Source: Arachidicoccus rhizosphaerae
Lineage (GTDB): Bacteria; Bacteroidota; Bacteroidia; Chitinophagales; Chitinophagaceae
DNA length: 44,842 nt
Assembly (NCBI RefSeq): GCF_900107765.1
Contig: NZ_FNQY01000031.1
Location: 1 to 44,842 of the forward strand
Reading direction: 5' to 3'
Shown here one piece after another: positions 8,536 to 15,146 of this stretch. Made by a program: the position numbers and the translations under genes. The notes under the pieces are model-generated. The model did no database searches and had not been told where the DNA came from. It worked only from the letters and a program-made list of their open reading frames with translations. The stretch's first letter is position 1. The number at the start of each line of letters is the position of its first letter.

Positions 8536-8646
8536 TTCTTTCCGCGTTACCGGTACGTGATTCTTTCCGCGTTACCCCGGATCAGATTCTTTCTGCGACA
8601 CCCATCGCCTGATTCTTTCCGGTTGGGGTTCTGCTGATTCTTTCCG
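8533..8646 (+). repeat. Five-copy 12-base direct repeat array with 25-26 base period
   Basis: TGATTCTTTCCG or a close variant starts at 8533, 8558, 8584, 8610 and 8635 (steps 25, 26, 26, 25). Copy 3 reads AGATTCTTTCTG; the others are exact over at least TGATTCTTTCC. Copies 1 and 2 also share the following CGTTACC. The spacers differ. It begins on the integrase stop codon and ends before the XRE gene. It could be a protein-binding array or the relic end of an IS21-like element, whose ends carry multiple repeats. It is not CRISPR: repeats and spacers are too short and the spacers are partly alike. Confidence 0.85.
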
Positions 8647-8683
8647 CAGAGGGGGTTACGCCTTCCTTTCGCACTGGGCTGGC

Positions 8684-8893
8684 CTAATTCAGTTCCGGAT
8701 GCCCTGCCTCGATCGTAATCGAAATATTAAGGGCCTGGCAGATCAGTAAAAGGGTTTTGTAGTTTGGGAAGCTTTTACCGGCTTCAATAAATTTAATTTG
8801 CCTGACAGAGACACCGACGGCATCGGAAAGCTCCTGTTGGGTTAGTCCTGCTTTCCCTCGCCCCTCCCTTATTTGTTCATTAAATGGTTTCAT
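8684..8893 (-). CDS. Small XRE-family HTH regulator
   Basis: 69 aa, almost only a Cro/CI-type helix-turn-helix: TQQELSDAVGVSVRQIKFIEAGKSFPNYKTLLLICQAL covers helices 2-5 in pieces, with the recognition helix around SVRQIKFIE. It lacks a dimerization or cleavage domain, so it is more like a Cro or antitoxin-type regulator than a RecA-cleaved repressor. It reads toward the repeat array and integrase. It could control lysogeny or excision; no toxin partner is seen. Confidence 0.8.
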   Translation of the reverse strand: MKPFNEQIREGRGKAGLTQQELSDAVGVSVRQIKFIEAGKSFPNYKTLLLICQALNISITIEAGHPELN

Positions 8894-8896
8894 AAG

Positions 8897-8920
8897 TAAA
8901 AAGCCGCCCCGAAGGGCGGA
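8897..8920 (-). terminator. Rho-independent terminator between two small genes
   Basis: Stem CCGCCC (8904-8909), loop CGAA, GGGCGG (8914-8919). On the minus strand it is followed by TTTTT, so it ends transcripts of the 64-aa gene just before the XRE gene starts. Confidence 0.75.
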
Positions 8921-8922
8921 GG

Positions 8923-9117
8923 TTAGTTCTTTTTGAGAAAGGAATATACTGTGGCCTCTGACTTAAATTCACCTGCTAGAATACCCCCATCACCATAAGC
9001 TCTATAAACGTGATCGTATTCGTCATACATTACCCAGGTAGACCCAACGATTAAATAACAGCCTTCAATGTTGAATTTAATTCCTGCGTTCTGTAATTCG
9101 TTTTGTAACTTTGTCAT
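8923..9117 (-). CDS. Small hypothetical protein (64 aa)
   Basis: Not recognised. 64 aa, acidic/aromatic middle (VMYDEYDHVYRAYGDGG) between short helical ends; no membrane segment or signal. It has its own terminator. The stretch 9118-9302 upstream has no gene but holds a 7-bp stem-loop (9150-9177). Likely a phage accessory protein. Confidence 0.55.
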   Translation of the reverse strand: MTKLQNELQNAGIKFNIEGCYLIVGSTWVMYDEYDHVYRAYGDGGILAGEFKSEATVYSFLKKN

Positions 9118-9149
9118 GATTTTAGAATTTTGATAGTTTTAAAATTTCA

Positions 9150-9177
9150 GGGGGTAGGCGTCTCAATTCTTACCCCC
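9150..9177. other. Stem-loop in the 9118-9302 gap
   Basis: GGGGGTA (9150-9156) pairs with TACCCCC (9171-9177). On the plus strand it is followed by CTTTTG; on the minus strand no T run follows. It could terminate the 149-aa gene or lie in the leader of the 64-aa gene. Nothing else is seen in the gap. Confidence 0.4.
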
Positions 9178-9302
9178 CTTTTGTTACACAAAGATAAGGG
9201 TGAAATTTAATTTCACCAAATATTTTTTCAATTATCTTAAAAAAAACTACCAAAACATTCAATACTTAAAAGTTACAATCTCGTAATACTTACCACAACA
9301 AT

Positions 9303-9752
9303 CTAAGAGGCCAAATTAGCTACCTTAAAATTATTTATTAACTCCTTGACTTCCAGTATCTGCGTCGCAGTTAGGCCCTTTATTTTTAATGTATAGGTCT
9401 TAGTTGCTCCGCTCTCTTCGGGATTATTTCCAAAATAAAAACCTCTTCTCTCTCCCGTCTTTCCTCCTAATTTAATATTACAAGCCCCGTATTCCTCTTT
9501 AATAAACTTGATTATATTTTCCCGTGAGACAGATACTTTTATTTTATTTGTGTATAAAAAATCATTTAACTCTCTGTCTACCTTATTCAATTCTTTGATA
9601 GTTATATAATCACCTTTTTGCCACTTATTAATAAACATCGGTAGGTATTTTCTCAATATAGGTTTACAGTTCATGTAGTTATAGCGCCTCCATTTATCCA
9701 GATCTTTAACCCTTCCAGTGTTTATTTCTATATGCGTTATATTCATCATCAT
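9303..9752 (-). CDS. Hypothetical protein, second gene of a control-region pair
   Basis: Not recognised. 149 aa, basic (many Lys/Arg), AT-rich codons. The sequence has a DLDKWRRYNYMN stretch, a central NKVDRELNDFLYTNKIKVSVSRE segment that could hold a helix-turn-helix, and a C-terminal TYTLKIKGLTATQILEVKE. Its ATG overlaps the stop of the upstream gene by one base (TAATG), so the two are co-translated from the promoter at 10132-10139. The position opposite the late operon suggests a role in DNA binding or lysis-lysogeny control; inferred only. Confidence 0.55.
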   Translation of the reverse strand: MMMNITHIEINTGRVKDLDKWRRYNYMNCKPILRKYLPMFINKWQKGDYITIKELNKVDRELNDFLYTNKIKVSVSRENIIKFIKEEYGACNIKLGGKTGERRGFYFGNNPEESGATKTYTLKIKGLTATQILEVKELINNFKVANLAS

Positions 9753-10096
9753 TATTTTTTATAAATTACAAAACATCTTACAACCTTATCTCCCAGTCTA
9801 ACGCTTTTCGGCGGCCTCACCATGTGAGTCTGGTTTAGCCCTCCAAATATGTACTTACTTACCAGATTCCTACTTACATTAAACTGGTCAGCAATCTCTG
9901 AGATCTCAGACACCGGTACAATTCTCATTTGCTCCCACTTCTCTAGTCTACTAGAAATAACTTCCATTACTTTCGTGGCTTCAATAGTGGTGCCATCTAT
10001 TAGCAGATTTACAATTTTATCGGCAACGTCTCCCACCTGTAATATGTTTAATTCAGGGAATGAGTGTTGCACTCGTTGATAAATTTCATTTCTCAT
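9752..10096 (-). CDS. Hypothetical protein with possible HTH, first gene of control-region pair
   Basis: Not recognised as a named family. 114 aa; residues of about 61-83 (VSEISEIADQFNVSRNLVSK) fit a helix-turn-helix pattern, with the turn at FNVS and a recognition helix SRNLVSKYI. The N-terminal half looks helical (VGDVADKIVNLLIDG). It is the leftward gene next to the large regulatory region. TTACAG motifs lie close to its promoter and again at the rightward late promoter, so it is a candidate repressor acting on both. Inference only. Confidence 0.55.
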   Translation of the reverse strand: MRNEIYQRVQHSFPELNILQVGDVADKIVNLLIDGTTIEATKVMEVISSRLEKWEQMRIVPVSEISEIADQFNVSRNLVSKYIFGGLNQTHMVRPPKSVRLGDKVVRCFVIYKK

Positions 10097-10131
10097 TATT
10101 ATATTGTTTAAGCGTTAATTAATCGATACAA

Positions 10132-10139
10132 CAAAATTA
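10132..10139 (-). promoter_or_regulatory. Leftward promoter core for the control-region pair
   Basis: TAATTTTG on the minus strand matches TAnnTTTG. The core TAATTTTGTTGTATC here is identical to that at 12446-12460. Two overlapping-spaced CTGTAAT motifs (minus strand, 10137-10151) abut it. A 24-base DnaA-box element ends 37 bases upstream. Confidence 0.6.
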
Positions 10140-10176
10140 CAGACATTACAGCCGCTTAAAGTAAAAAGCGAAAAAA

Positions 10177-10200
10177 GTTATTCATTTAGTTATTCACAGT
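10177..10200 (-). repeat. 24-base DnaA-box element, copy 1
   Basis: Exact inverse of 12384-12407. It contains TTATTCACA (10190-10198), a perfect match to the DnaA box TTATnCACA, and a second TTATTCA (10178-10184) 12 bases away. Each copy lies 37-38 bases upstream of the same promoter core. Confidence 0.75.
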
Positions 10201-10466
10201 AAATTTAAAAAATATTTTTATTTCATTTTATACAGATTTATAAAATCATAAAATAAATACGAGAAAAATATATTGTGCTTACAGAAGGCAAAGATGTGTC
10301 CGGTATAAATGTCAATGTTTATAGGCATTTCGTGGGGAACATTATACTTGCAGATTTGTTTTTAAAATAATATAAAATATATAACTATGCAAGTAGTAGA
10401 GTTGTAGTACTACATTGCAACAGTGTTATGTGTTGTTATTTCTATAATCTTTTTATTATAAATAAT

Positions 10467-10569
10467 CTGTAATATCTGTAAGGAATATTATAATATATTA
10501 ATTATTAGTAAGTTAATGGCCTTACAGATTTCATTACAGATTCATTACAGTTTTTTATCTGTAAGGGCC
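10467..10569. promoter_or_regulatory. Cluster of CTGTAA/TTACAG motifs, candidate operator
   Basis: CTGTAA at 10467, 10476 and 10559; TTACAG at 10522, 10534 and 10545. The outer arms GGCCTTACAGAT (10518-10529) and ATCTGTAAGGGCC (10557-10569) are inverted with one extra G. Further TTACAG copies lie at 10137, 10146 and 10279. The cluster lies 40-140 bases upstream of the promoter box for terminase. The rest of 10201-10466 is AT-rich without a gene. Confidence 0.55.
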
Positions 10570-10607
10570 TGCCACTCTCCCCATTTCCTCCCATCCCTAC
10601 AACTTCC

Positions 10608-10615
10608 TAATTTTG
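10608..10615 (+). promoter_or_regulatory. -7 box of the rightward (packaging) promoter
   Basis: TAATTTTG matches TAnnTTTG. No TTTG is found at -33 (the region is C-rich), so it may need an activator or be governed by the TTACAG cluster. The terminase ATG is 45 bases downstream; a five-codon open frame (ATG at 10620) lies in the leader. Confidence 0.5.
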
Positions 10616-10660
10616 TGATATGGCAAACCGACTATAGGGCCGCAATAAGTTTACAAGATC

Positions 10661-11089
10661 ATGGCAAAAAACGGAAACATACACCCAAAAAGGATATTTA
10701 GAAGCGTAAAATCCTTGCAAAAAGCATGGGAGGAATACAAGGAAGATCTCCACGACCAGGCTAACGAATGGTTAAGGATTCAGTATGTCGGTAAGGAAGG
10801 TAATCGAATGGAAGACCCTCAAAAAGTACCTTATACACTTGAAGGATTTAAGAGATATTGTAGGGAGCGGTACGGAGATGTTTCCGGGTATTTTGAGAAT
10901 CATAGTAATTATTACGATGACTTTGTAGGTATCTGCGCGCAAATACGTGAAGAAATCCGCGAAAATCAGATAATTGGAGGGCTTTTAGGGTTTTATAATC
11001 CTTCAATCACCCAGCGCCTTAACGGACTTGCAGATAAAACAGAGACAAAAGTTAATATAGAACAGCCATTATTTGGAGATGAAGAGTAA
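10661..11089 (+). CDS. terS: Terminase small subunit (gp3-like DNA-packaging protein)
   Basis: Recognises phage DNA for packaging and brings in the large subunit. 142 aa; matches the DNA-packaging gp3-like small terminases of Bacteroidota phages: an N-terminal helical part (FRSVKSLQKAWEEYKEDL), the conserved VPYTLEGFKRYCRERYGDV segment, helices with a CAQIREEIRENQIIGGLLGFYNPSI motif, and a C-terminal tail (NIEQPLFGDEE). Its stop overlaps the next start by one base (TAATG), so both terminase subunits are coupled. Confidence 0.85.
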   Translation: MAKNGNIHPKRIFRSVKSLQKAWEEYKEDLHDQANEWLRIQYVGKEGNRMEDPQKVPYTLEGFKRYCRERYGDVSGYFENHSNYYDDFVGICAQIREEIRENQIIGGLLGFYNPSITQRLNGLADKTETKVNIEQPLFGDEE

Positions 11090-12360
11090 TGACCGTAATT
11101 GCTAGGACCATACCGCCCAAATTAACCAAGGTTAATGGATTTACTTATACAACTGCTATAAGGAAGCTAAGGAGGCTTAAACGGCGTATTAAATGCGTTC
11201 CTGGTGGATCTTCAGCCGGTAAGACATTCGGCATCCTACCAATATTAATCGACAAAGCAGCCAGAACGCCCAAACTTGAAATTAGCGTAGTTTCTGAATC
11301 AATTCCACACCTTAGACGTGGCGCCTTAAAGGATTTTATAAAGATCATGCAGGCTACCGGTAGGTTTATTGATGCTAATTGGAACCGGACCTTACTAAAA
11401 TACACTTTCGGGAATGGGTCGTATATTGAATTTTTCAGCGTTGAAAACGAACAGAATGTAAGAGGCCCCAGGCGCAAAATTTTGTACGTCAATGAGGCTA
11501 ACAATATTTCTTTTGATACTTACCACCAGCTGGCAATTAGAACATCCGATGAGATCTGGCTTGACTGGAACCCGTCCAATGAGTTTTGGGCCTACACAGA
11601 GCTTTTAAATGATCCCGATGCAGATTGGCTTACACTCACCTACCAAGACAATGAAGCGTTACCGGATGCAATCGTTAAGGAGCTAGAAAAAGGGTATAAC
11701 AGGGCCTTTAAAGATCCGGAATTAGCAAAACGAGATTGGGAGGCCGGCATTAAGCCTGACAATATTAAATCCTCGTACTGGCTGAACTGGGTTAAGGTTT
11801 ATCTACGGGGCGAATTAGGCAGCCTGGAAGGCGTTATATTTAGTAATTGGGAGATCATCGACGAACTCCCAGCAGAGGCAAAGTACTTAGGCACCGGTTT
11901 GGATTTCGGCTATACCAACGATCCTACAGCGGCGCCAGATGTGTACAAGTGGAATGATTACAGAATAATCGATGAGGCTGTTTATCAGACCGGCCTAATG
12001 AATCATCAGATAGCTGAAAAGATCAAGGGTAAGGGCCCCGTTTATGCAGACAGTGCAGAGCCAAAAAGTATTGATGAAATTGCATTATTTGGCATTCCTA
12101 TCTTTCCAACGGTAAAGGGCAAAGATTCAATTAATTACGGCATTCAGTTAATGCAACAACAAAAATACCTTGTTACAAGGCGAAGCGTCAACGCAATTAA
12201 AGAACTTAGAAATTATTGCTGGGATACAGATAAGACCGGCAAGTCACTGAATAAGCCAATCGACGCGTTTAACCACATCATAGACGGCCTACGTTATCAC
12301 GAAATGATGACCTTAAGCCAGCCTGAGCCGTGGGATCTCTCCGATCTGTACGCCTTTTAA
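11089..12360 (+). CDS. terL: Terminase large subunit
   Basis: Packaging ATPase and nuclease that fills the prohead. 423 aa. The ATPase domain has a Walker A GGSSAGKT (residues 39-46) and a Walker B ILYVNEAN (131-138), where Glu136 is the catalytic acid. The RNase H-like nuclease domain begins with an Asp in GLDFGYTNDPTA, continues with YADSAEP, and ends with the Asp in DAFNHIIDGLRY. The length fits PBSX/Terminase_3-type enzymes. It follows the small subunit directly and is followed by a weak terminator and a new promoter. Confidence 0.95.
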   Translation: MTVIARTIPPKLTKVNGFTYTTAIRKLRRLKRRIKCVPGGSSAGKTFGILPILIDKAARTPKLEISVVSESIPHLRRGALKDFIKIMQATGRFIDANWNRTLLKYTFGNGSYIEFFSVENEQNVRGPRRKILYVNEANNISFDTYHQLAIRTSDEIWLDWNPSNEFWAYTELLNDPDADWLTLTYQDNEALPDAIVKELEKGYNRAFKDPELAKRDWEAGIKPDNIKSSYWLNWVKVYLRGELGSLEGVIFSNWEIIDELPAEAKYLGTGLDFGYTNDPTAAPDVYKWNDYRIIDEAVYQTGLMNHQIAEKIKGKGPVYADSAEPKSIDEIALFGIPIFPTVKGKDSINYGIQLMQQQKYLVTRRSVNAIKELRNYCWDTDKTGKSLNKPIDAFNHIIDGLRYHEMMTLSQPEPWDLSDLYAF

Positions 12361-12378
12361 CGGAGAAAAGGCCGTTTT
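12359..12378 (+). terminator. Weak terminator after terminase
   Basis: AACGG (12359-12363) and CCGTT (12372-12376) form a 5-bp stem followed by a T run (CCGTTTTTA). Short, so probably leaky. Confidence 0.45.
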
Positions 12379-12383
12379 TACCA

Positions 12384-12407
12384 ACTGTGAATAACTAAAT
12401 GAATAAC
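12384..12407 (+). repeat. 24-base DnaA-box element, copy 2
   Basis: Exact inverse of 10177-10200. TGTGAATAA (12386-12394) is the perfect DnaA box on the other strand; the second GAATAAC follows at 12401-12407. It lies 38 bases upstream of the -7 box at 12446. Confidence 0.75.
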
Positions 12408-12421
12408 TATTAAATGCAAAA

Positions 12422-12453
12422 TGTCCTCTAATGTCCACTTAAAGGTAATTTTG
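12422..12453 (+). promoter_or_regulatory. Promoter with TGTCC tandem motif, for the small-gene block
   Basis: TAATTTTG (12446-12453) matches TAnnTTTG. Two 10-base units TGTCCTCTAA (12422) and TGTCCACTTA (12432) occupy the place of the -33 element, suggesting an activator site. The first ATG is only 7 bases past the box, so the transcript would have almost no leader. Confidence 0.55.
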
Positions 12454-12460
12454 TTGTATC

Positions 12461-12700
12461 ATGACGATCTGGGAGACAGAAATAATTGCAGTTAATCCAC
12501 ATACCGGCAAACTATGCACGTTCGCAGGGCCTCATGTAAGGGCGTTTACTCCTGGATTAGCCCAACAGTGGTGTGACACGAACGGTTACGGCTATCTCAA
12601 AGTTACGGGAGGCAGGATTGTACAGGAAGTACCCTGCATTCCTGGGACCAATAAGCCAGACTGGAGCCGGGCAAAGAATTATGACGCTGAATTAAATTAA
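12461..12700 (+). CDS. Small hypothetical phage protein (79 aa)
   Basis: Not recognised by function. 79 aa, beta-rich, with two Cys (C19, C38) and a pattern EIIAVNPHTGKLCTFAGP... seen in small Bacteroidota phage proteins. First gene of a four-gene block set between terminase and portal with its own promoter, a usual place for accessory genes. Starts 7 bases after the -7 box. Confidence 0.6.
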   Translation: MTIWETEIIAVNPHTGKLCTFAGPHVRAFTPGLAQQWCDTNGYGYLKVTGGRIVQEVPCIPGTNKPDWSRAKNYDAELN

Positions 12701-12705
12701 GAACA

Positions 12706-12972
12706 ATGAACCTACCATTAGGCAATAAGCAGTACGAGCCAATTACATGGGAGCAATTCCGGGAATCCGGAATGCTGTTCTTTGTAAATAACATCCTGCA
12801 CGCATTCGGTTTGGCTATTACGGTAACAGAGGAAAATGGTAAGATAGTAAGTTCAGCCCCTGCCAGGGTCGGTTATCGCGGGTTTGATGATAAGAGCCAG
12901 GATAAAGAACACGCTAAAATAGCAAAGTACCTGGCTGATAATGCAATTAATTTTCCTGAAGAGATCAAATGA
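12706..12972 (+). CDS. Small hypothetical phage protein (88 aa)
   Basis: Not recognised by function. 88 aa; motif GNKQYEPITWEQFRESGMLFF near the start in pieces, then FVNNILHAFGLAITV and a charged C-terminus (DDKSQDKEHAKIAKYL). Proteins of this shape recur in Bacteroidota prophages. It starts 5 bases after the preceding stop and overlaps the next start by four bases (ATGA), so it is translationally coupled to the membrane peptide gene. Confidence 0.6.
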   Translation: MNLPLGNKQYEPITWEQFRESGMLFFVNNILHAFGLAITVTEENGKIVSSAPARVGYRGFDDKSQDKEHAKIAKYLADNAINFPEEIK

Positions 12973-13172
12973 AGCACATCATGAATATTTTAATCCTAAC
13001 AATAATAGCGCTGGTTTTGATAGCTGCGGGGTATGTTTTATGCAGACCCAAAGATCATGGAGTAGACAATACATTTATTGATTATCATCAGCCGGATTAC
13101 AGGAGATTATACAATTTATATTGCGCTGATGCAGAAGCAAGAGCAGCAATTGAAAAAATAAATAATAGATAA
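12969..13172 (+). CDS. Small single-pass membrane protein (67 aa)
   Basis: 67 aa. A membrane helix covers about residues 5-24 (MNILILTIIALVLIAAGYVL), followed by a soluble, acidic/aromatic tail (DYHQPDYRRLYNLYCAD). Starts inside the ATGA overlap with the previous gene. Role unknown; the position outside the lysis cassette argues against a holin, so an accessory membrane function such as superinfection exclusion is possible. Confidence 0.55.
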   Translation: MKHIMNILILTIIALVLIAAGYVLCRPKDHGVDNTFIDYHQPDYRRLYNLYCADAEARAAIEKINNR

Positions 13173-13174
13173 TT

Positions 13175-13423
13175 ATGCCCAAACCCACCACACAGCACCG
13201 CTCACAGGCCCCCATCACCTGTATAAAAGTACTCAGTCCAGCACTAGAAAGTTGGCAGGTAGCATTGATATTGGGTACAACCGAACGAACGGTAAGGCGT
13301 TGGCGCAATTTCTTGACTACGCAAAAATTTGGCCGGCTAATCAGATATCCAGCCAAAGAAAACGGACTAACAAGTTATATTGAGGTGGTAAGCGATCCGG
13401 CAGATGCTACACCTCACCCATAA
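13175..13423 (+). CDS. Small HTH protein
   Basis: 82 aa. The stretch SWQVALILGTTERTVRRWRN fits a helix-turn-helix (helix WQVALIL, turn GTT, recognition helix ERTVRRWRNFL), followed by a basic wing-like segment KFGRLIRYPAKENG. It resembles MerR/excisionase-like or phage DNA-binding mini-proteins. Starts 2 bases after the preceding stop; a strong terminator follows at once. It may act on the promoter region before the portal gene; inferred. Confidence 0.6.
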   Translation: MPKPTTQHRSQAPITCIKVLSPALESWQVALILGTTERTVRRWRNFLTTQKFGRLIRYPAKENGLTSYIEVVSDPADATPHP

Positions 13424-13452
13424 ATAAAAAAAACTGTTCTTTCATTGTGTGA

Positions 13453-13478
13453 AGCCTCTCAGAAATGAGGGGCTTTTT
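13453..13478 (+). terminator. Rho-independent terminator after the small-gene block
   Basis: AGCCTCTCA (13453-13461), loop GAAA, TGAGGGGCT (13466-13474), then TTTTT. Nine base pairs with one G-T pair. Confidence 0.9.
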
Positions 13479-13491
13479 GCATCCTATAGCC

Positions 13492-13560
13492 TAATAGTTA
13501 TTCAATAGTTATCCCCAATTTTATTAAAAATGTCCGCTCCTGTCCTCTAGTGTCCTCTAG
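13492..13560 (+). promoter_or_regulatory. Diverged DnaA-box element plus three tandem 10-base repeats
   Basis: TAATAGTTATTCA (13492-13504) and AGTTATCCCCA (13507-13517) resemble the 24-base element read in reverse; TTATCCCCA is one base from a DnaA box. Then TGTCCGCTCC, TGTCCTCTAG, TGTCCTCTAG run without gaps at 13531-13560. Upstream regulatory region of the portal gene. The 199-base gap 13424-13622 holds only this, the terminator and the promoter box. Confidence 0.55.
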
Positions 13561-13608
13561 ACGACCATAACGCCACACCGCCCTATTGCCGGGCATTACA
13601 CATCTTCA

Positions 13609-13616
13609 TACTTTTG
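13609..13616 (+). promoter_or_regulatory. -7 box for the structural operon
   Basis: TACTTTTG matches TAnnTTTG and ends 6 bases before the portal ATG at 13623 (another ATG in a different frame is at 13619). As at 12446, the transcript would be almost leaderless. No -33 TTTG is seen. Confidence 0.5.
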
Positions 13617-13622
13617 AGATGA

Positions 13623-15146
13623 ATGAACCAAGTAGAACGATTAAAAACCAATTTCCAGAAGTATGGAAAGTTTTATCCAACGGTGTTGGATAAGGTTAAA
13701 TCATTCTTACCTCATGAGAAATGGAAAGGCCCGGACGGTGCTACAACATACTGGAATACCGCCCTGTCAATTCCAAATATGGATAAAGAGCTCTTTGTCA
13801 ATAGTGGGTATCTCAAAAATGCGATGGTGTATTCAGTGGTCAATAAGATCGCCAAGACCGGTTCGCAGGCACCTTTGCAGCCTTACAAGGTTGTAAATGA
13901 AAAGGCGTACCAAAAGTATAAGTCTCTGACTCATGCCGGTATGGAGATGACCAAAGATGTCATGTTTTCAGCTTTACTGGAGCGCTCAAAAGCATTTGAG
14001 TTGCTACCTGAAAGCCATGAGCTGAGCAAGCTACTACAGAACCCTAACAGGCAGCAAGGGCAAACTGAGTTCATCAGAAATGCATTAGGCATGAAACTGA
14101 TCACCGGCGATGCCTTTATTTACGGGATCACCATTGGCCGCAAAAAGCGGGTGGGCGAACTGATTGTACTGCCTTCTCACATGATGACCATCATACCTGA
14201 AGAGGGCAAAATGATTCCAGGACCGCTTAGATATGAGTTCTCATACGGTGGGAATGTCTACAGGTTCAATCCGGATGAGATACTGCAATCTAAATACTGG
14301 AATCCCAAATGGGACGTATTAGGCAGCCAGCTGTACGGCCTCTCTCCTTTACACGCAGGTTGGCTGAGTGTTCAATCTGACAATGATGCAAGGTTAGCCG
14401 GCATTGAATTGCTCCAGAACAGAGGCCCCCGAGGCTTCGTTAGCTGGGAACTGCCACCGGTTGCCGGGAATACAGATCTCAAAGCAGTGACCAAGGAAGC
14501 CGCTGGCAGGATTAAAGAGGAATGGAGACAGCTGAGCAAAGAATATAAAGACCAGCTGGCAATCATTTTCGGTAAAGCTACCTGGATGCAGACAGGCCTC
14601 ACAAATACCGACATGGGAATACTGGACACGTCCAAGTTTACCCAGTCCGACCTCTGCAACCTGTACGGCGTATCCGAAAAGCTCTTTAACAACCCTGATG
14701 ATTCTAAGTTCAACAACCTGAAGGAATACAAAAAGGATTTTATATCCAACGTTGTTGCTCCTGAATTATTTGGACTTAGAGATGATCTGAACAGGAAACT
14801 AAAAACCGATTGGGGTTATAAAGATGAGAATGTTGTTATAGACTTTGACATATCAGTCTACAAAGAACTGGACGAGGATAAAAAAGAGTTAGCCGCCTGG
14901 ATGGATATAGCCGGCTGCTTTACAGAGAACGAAAAGCGGATTATCCTGGGCCAGGACGCCCTGGATTATGATCCGGAAGGCAAAAACCTGATGGATAAGG
15001 TTTACAAAAAGAACAGCTACCTACCAATTGAAAAACTCGGCCAGATTCAGCCGCAACCGGGGCAAAACGACGAGGAAAGCGATCATCAGGGCAATGACCC
15101 ACAAACGGGCAAAAAAGGCAAAAAGGAGGGGCAAAATAGCAAATGA
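13623..15146 (+). CDS. Portal protein (HK97-type)
   Basis: Forms the dodecameric ring at one capsid vertex through which DNA passes. 507 aa. Typical HK97-like portal features: N-terminal SIPNMDKELFVNSGYLKNAMVYSVVNKIA, the LPSHMMTIIPEEGKM wing region, PDEILQSKYWNP, GLSPLHAGWLSV before the crown helices, and a middle GDAFIYG segment. The C-terminal 40 residues are hydrophilic and disordered (QPQPGQNDEESD, KKGKKEGQ). It overlaps the protease start by four bases (ATGA). First gene of the head operon. Confidence 0.92.
   Translation: MNQVERLKTNFQKYGKFYPTVLDKVKSFLPHEKWKGPDGATTYWNTALSIPNMDKELFVNSGYLKNAMVYSVVNKIAKTGSQAPLQPYKVVNEKAYQKYKSLTHAGMEMTKDVMFSALLERSKAFELLPESHELSKLLQNPNRQQGQTEFIRNALGMKLITGDAFIYGITIGRKKRVGELIVLPSHMMTIIPEEGKMIPGPLRYEFSYGGNVYRFNPDEILQSKYWNPKWDVLGSQLYGLSPLHAGWLSVQSDNDARLAGIELLQNRGPRGFVSWELPPVAGNTDLKAVTKEAAGRIKEEWRQLSKEYKDQLAIIFGKATWMQTGLTNTDMGILDTSKFTQSDLCNLYGVSEKLFNNPDDSKFNNLKEYKKDFISNVVAPELFGLRDDLNRKLKTDWGYKDENVVIDFDISVYKELDEDKKELAAWMDIAGCFTENEKRIILGQDALDYDPEGKNLMDKVYKKNSYLPIEKLGQIQPQPGQNDEESDHQGNDPQTGKKGKKEGQNSK

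Noticed and set aside
8533-8646. CRISPR array
   Set aside because: Repeats are only about 12 bases with 13-14-base spacers, the spacers are partly alike, and no cas genes are present.
10516-10701. 61-residue frame on the plus strand before terminase
   Set aside because: It covers the TTACAG cluster and the promoter, has low-complexity Ser/Leu content and overlaps the well-supported terminase small subunit start.
12969-13172. Holin
   Set aside because: It has one membrane helix like some holins, but it lies between terminase and portal, 18 kb from the lysis cassette.
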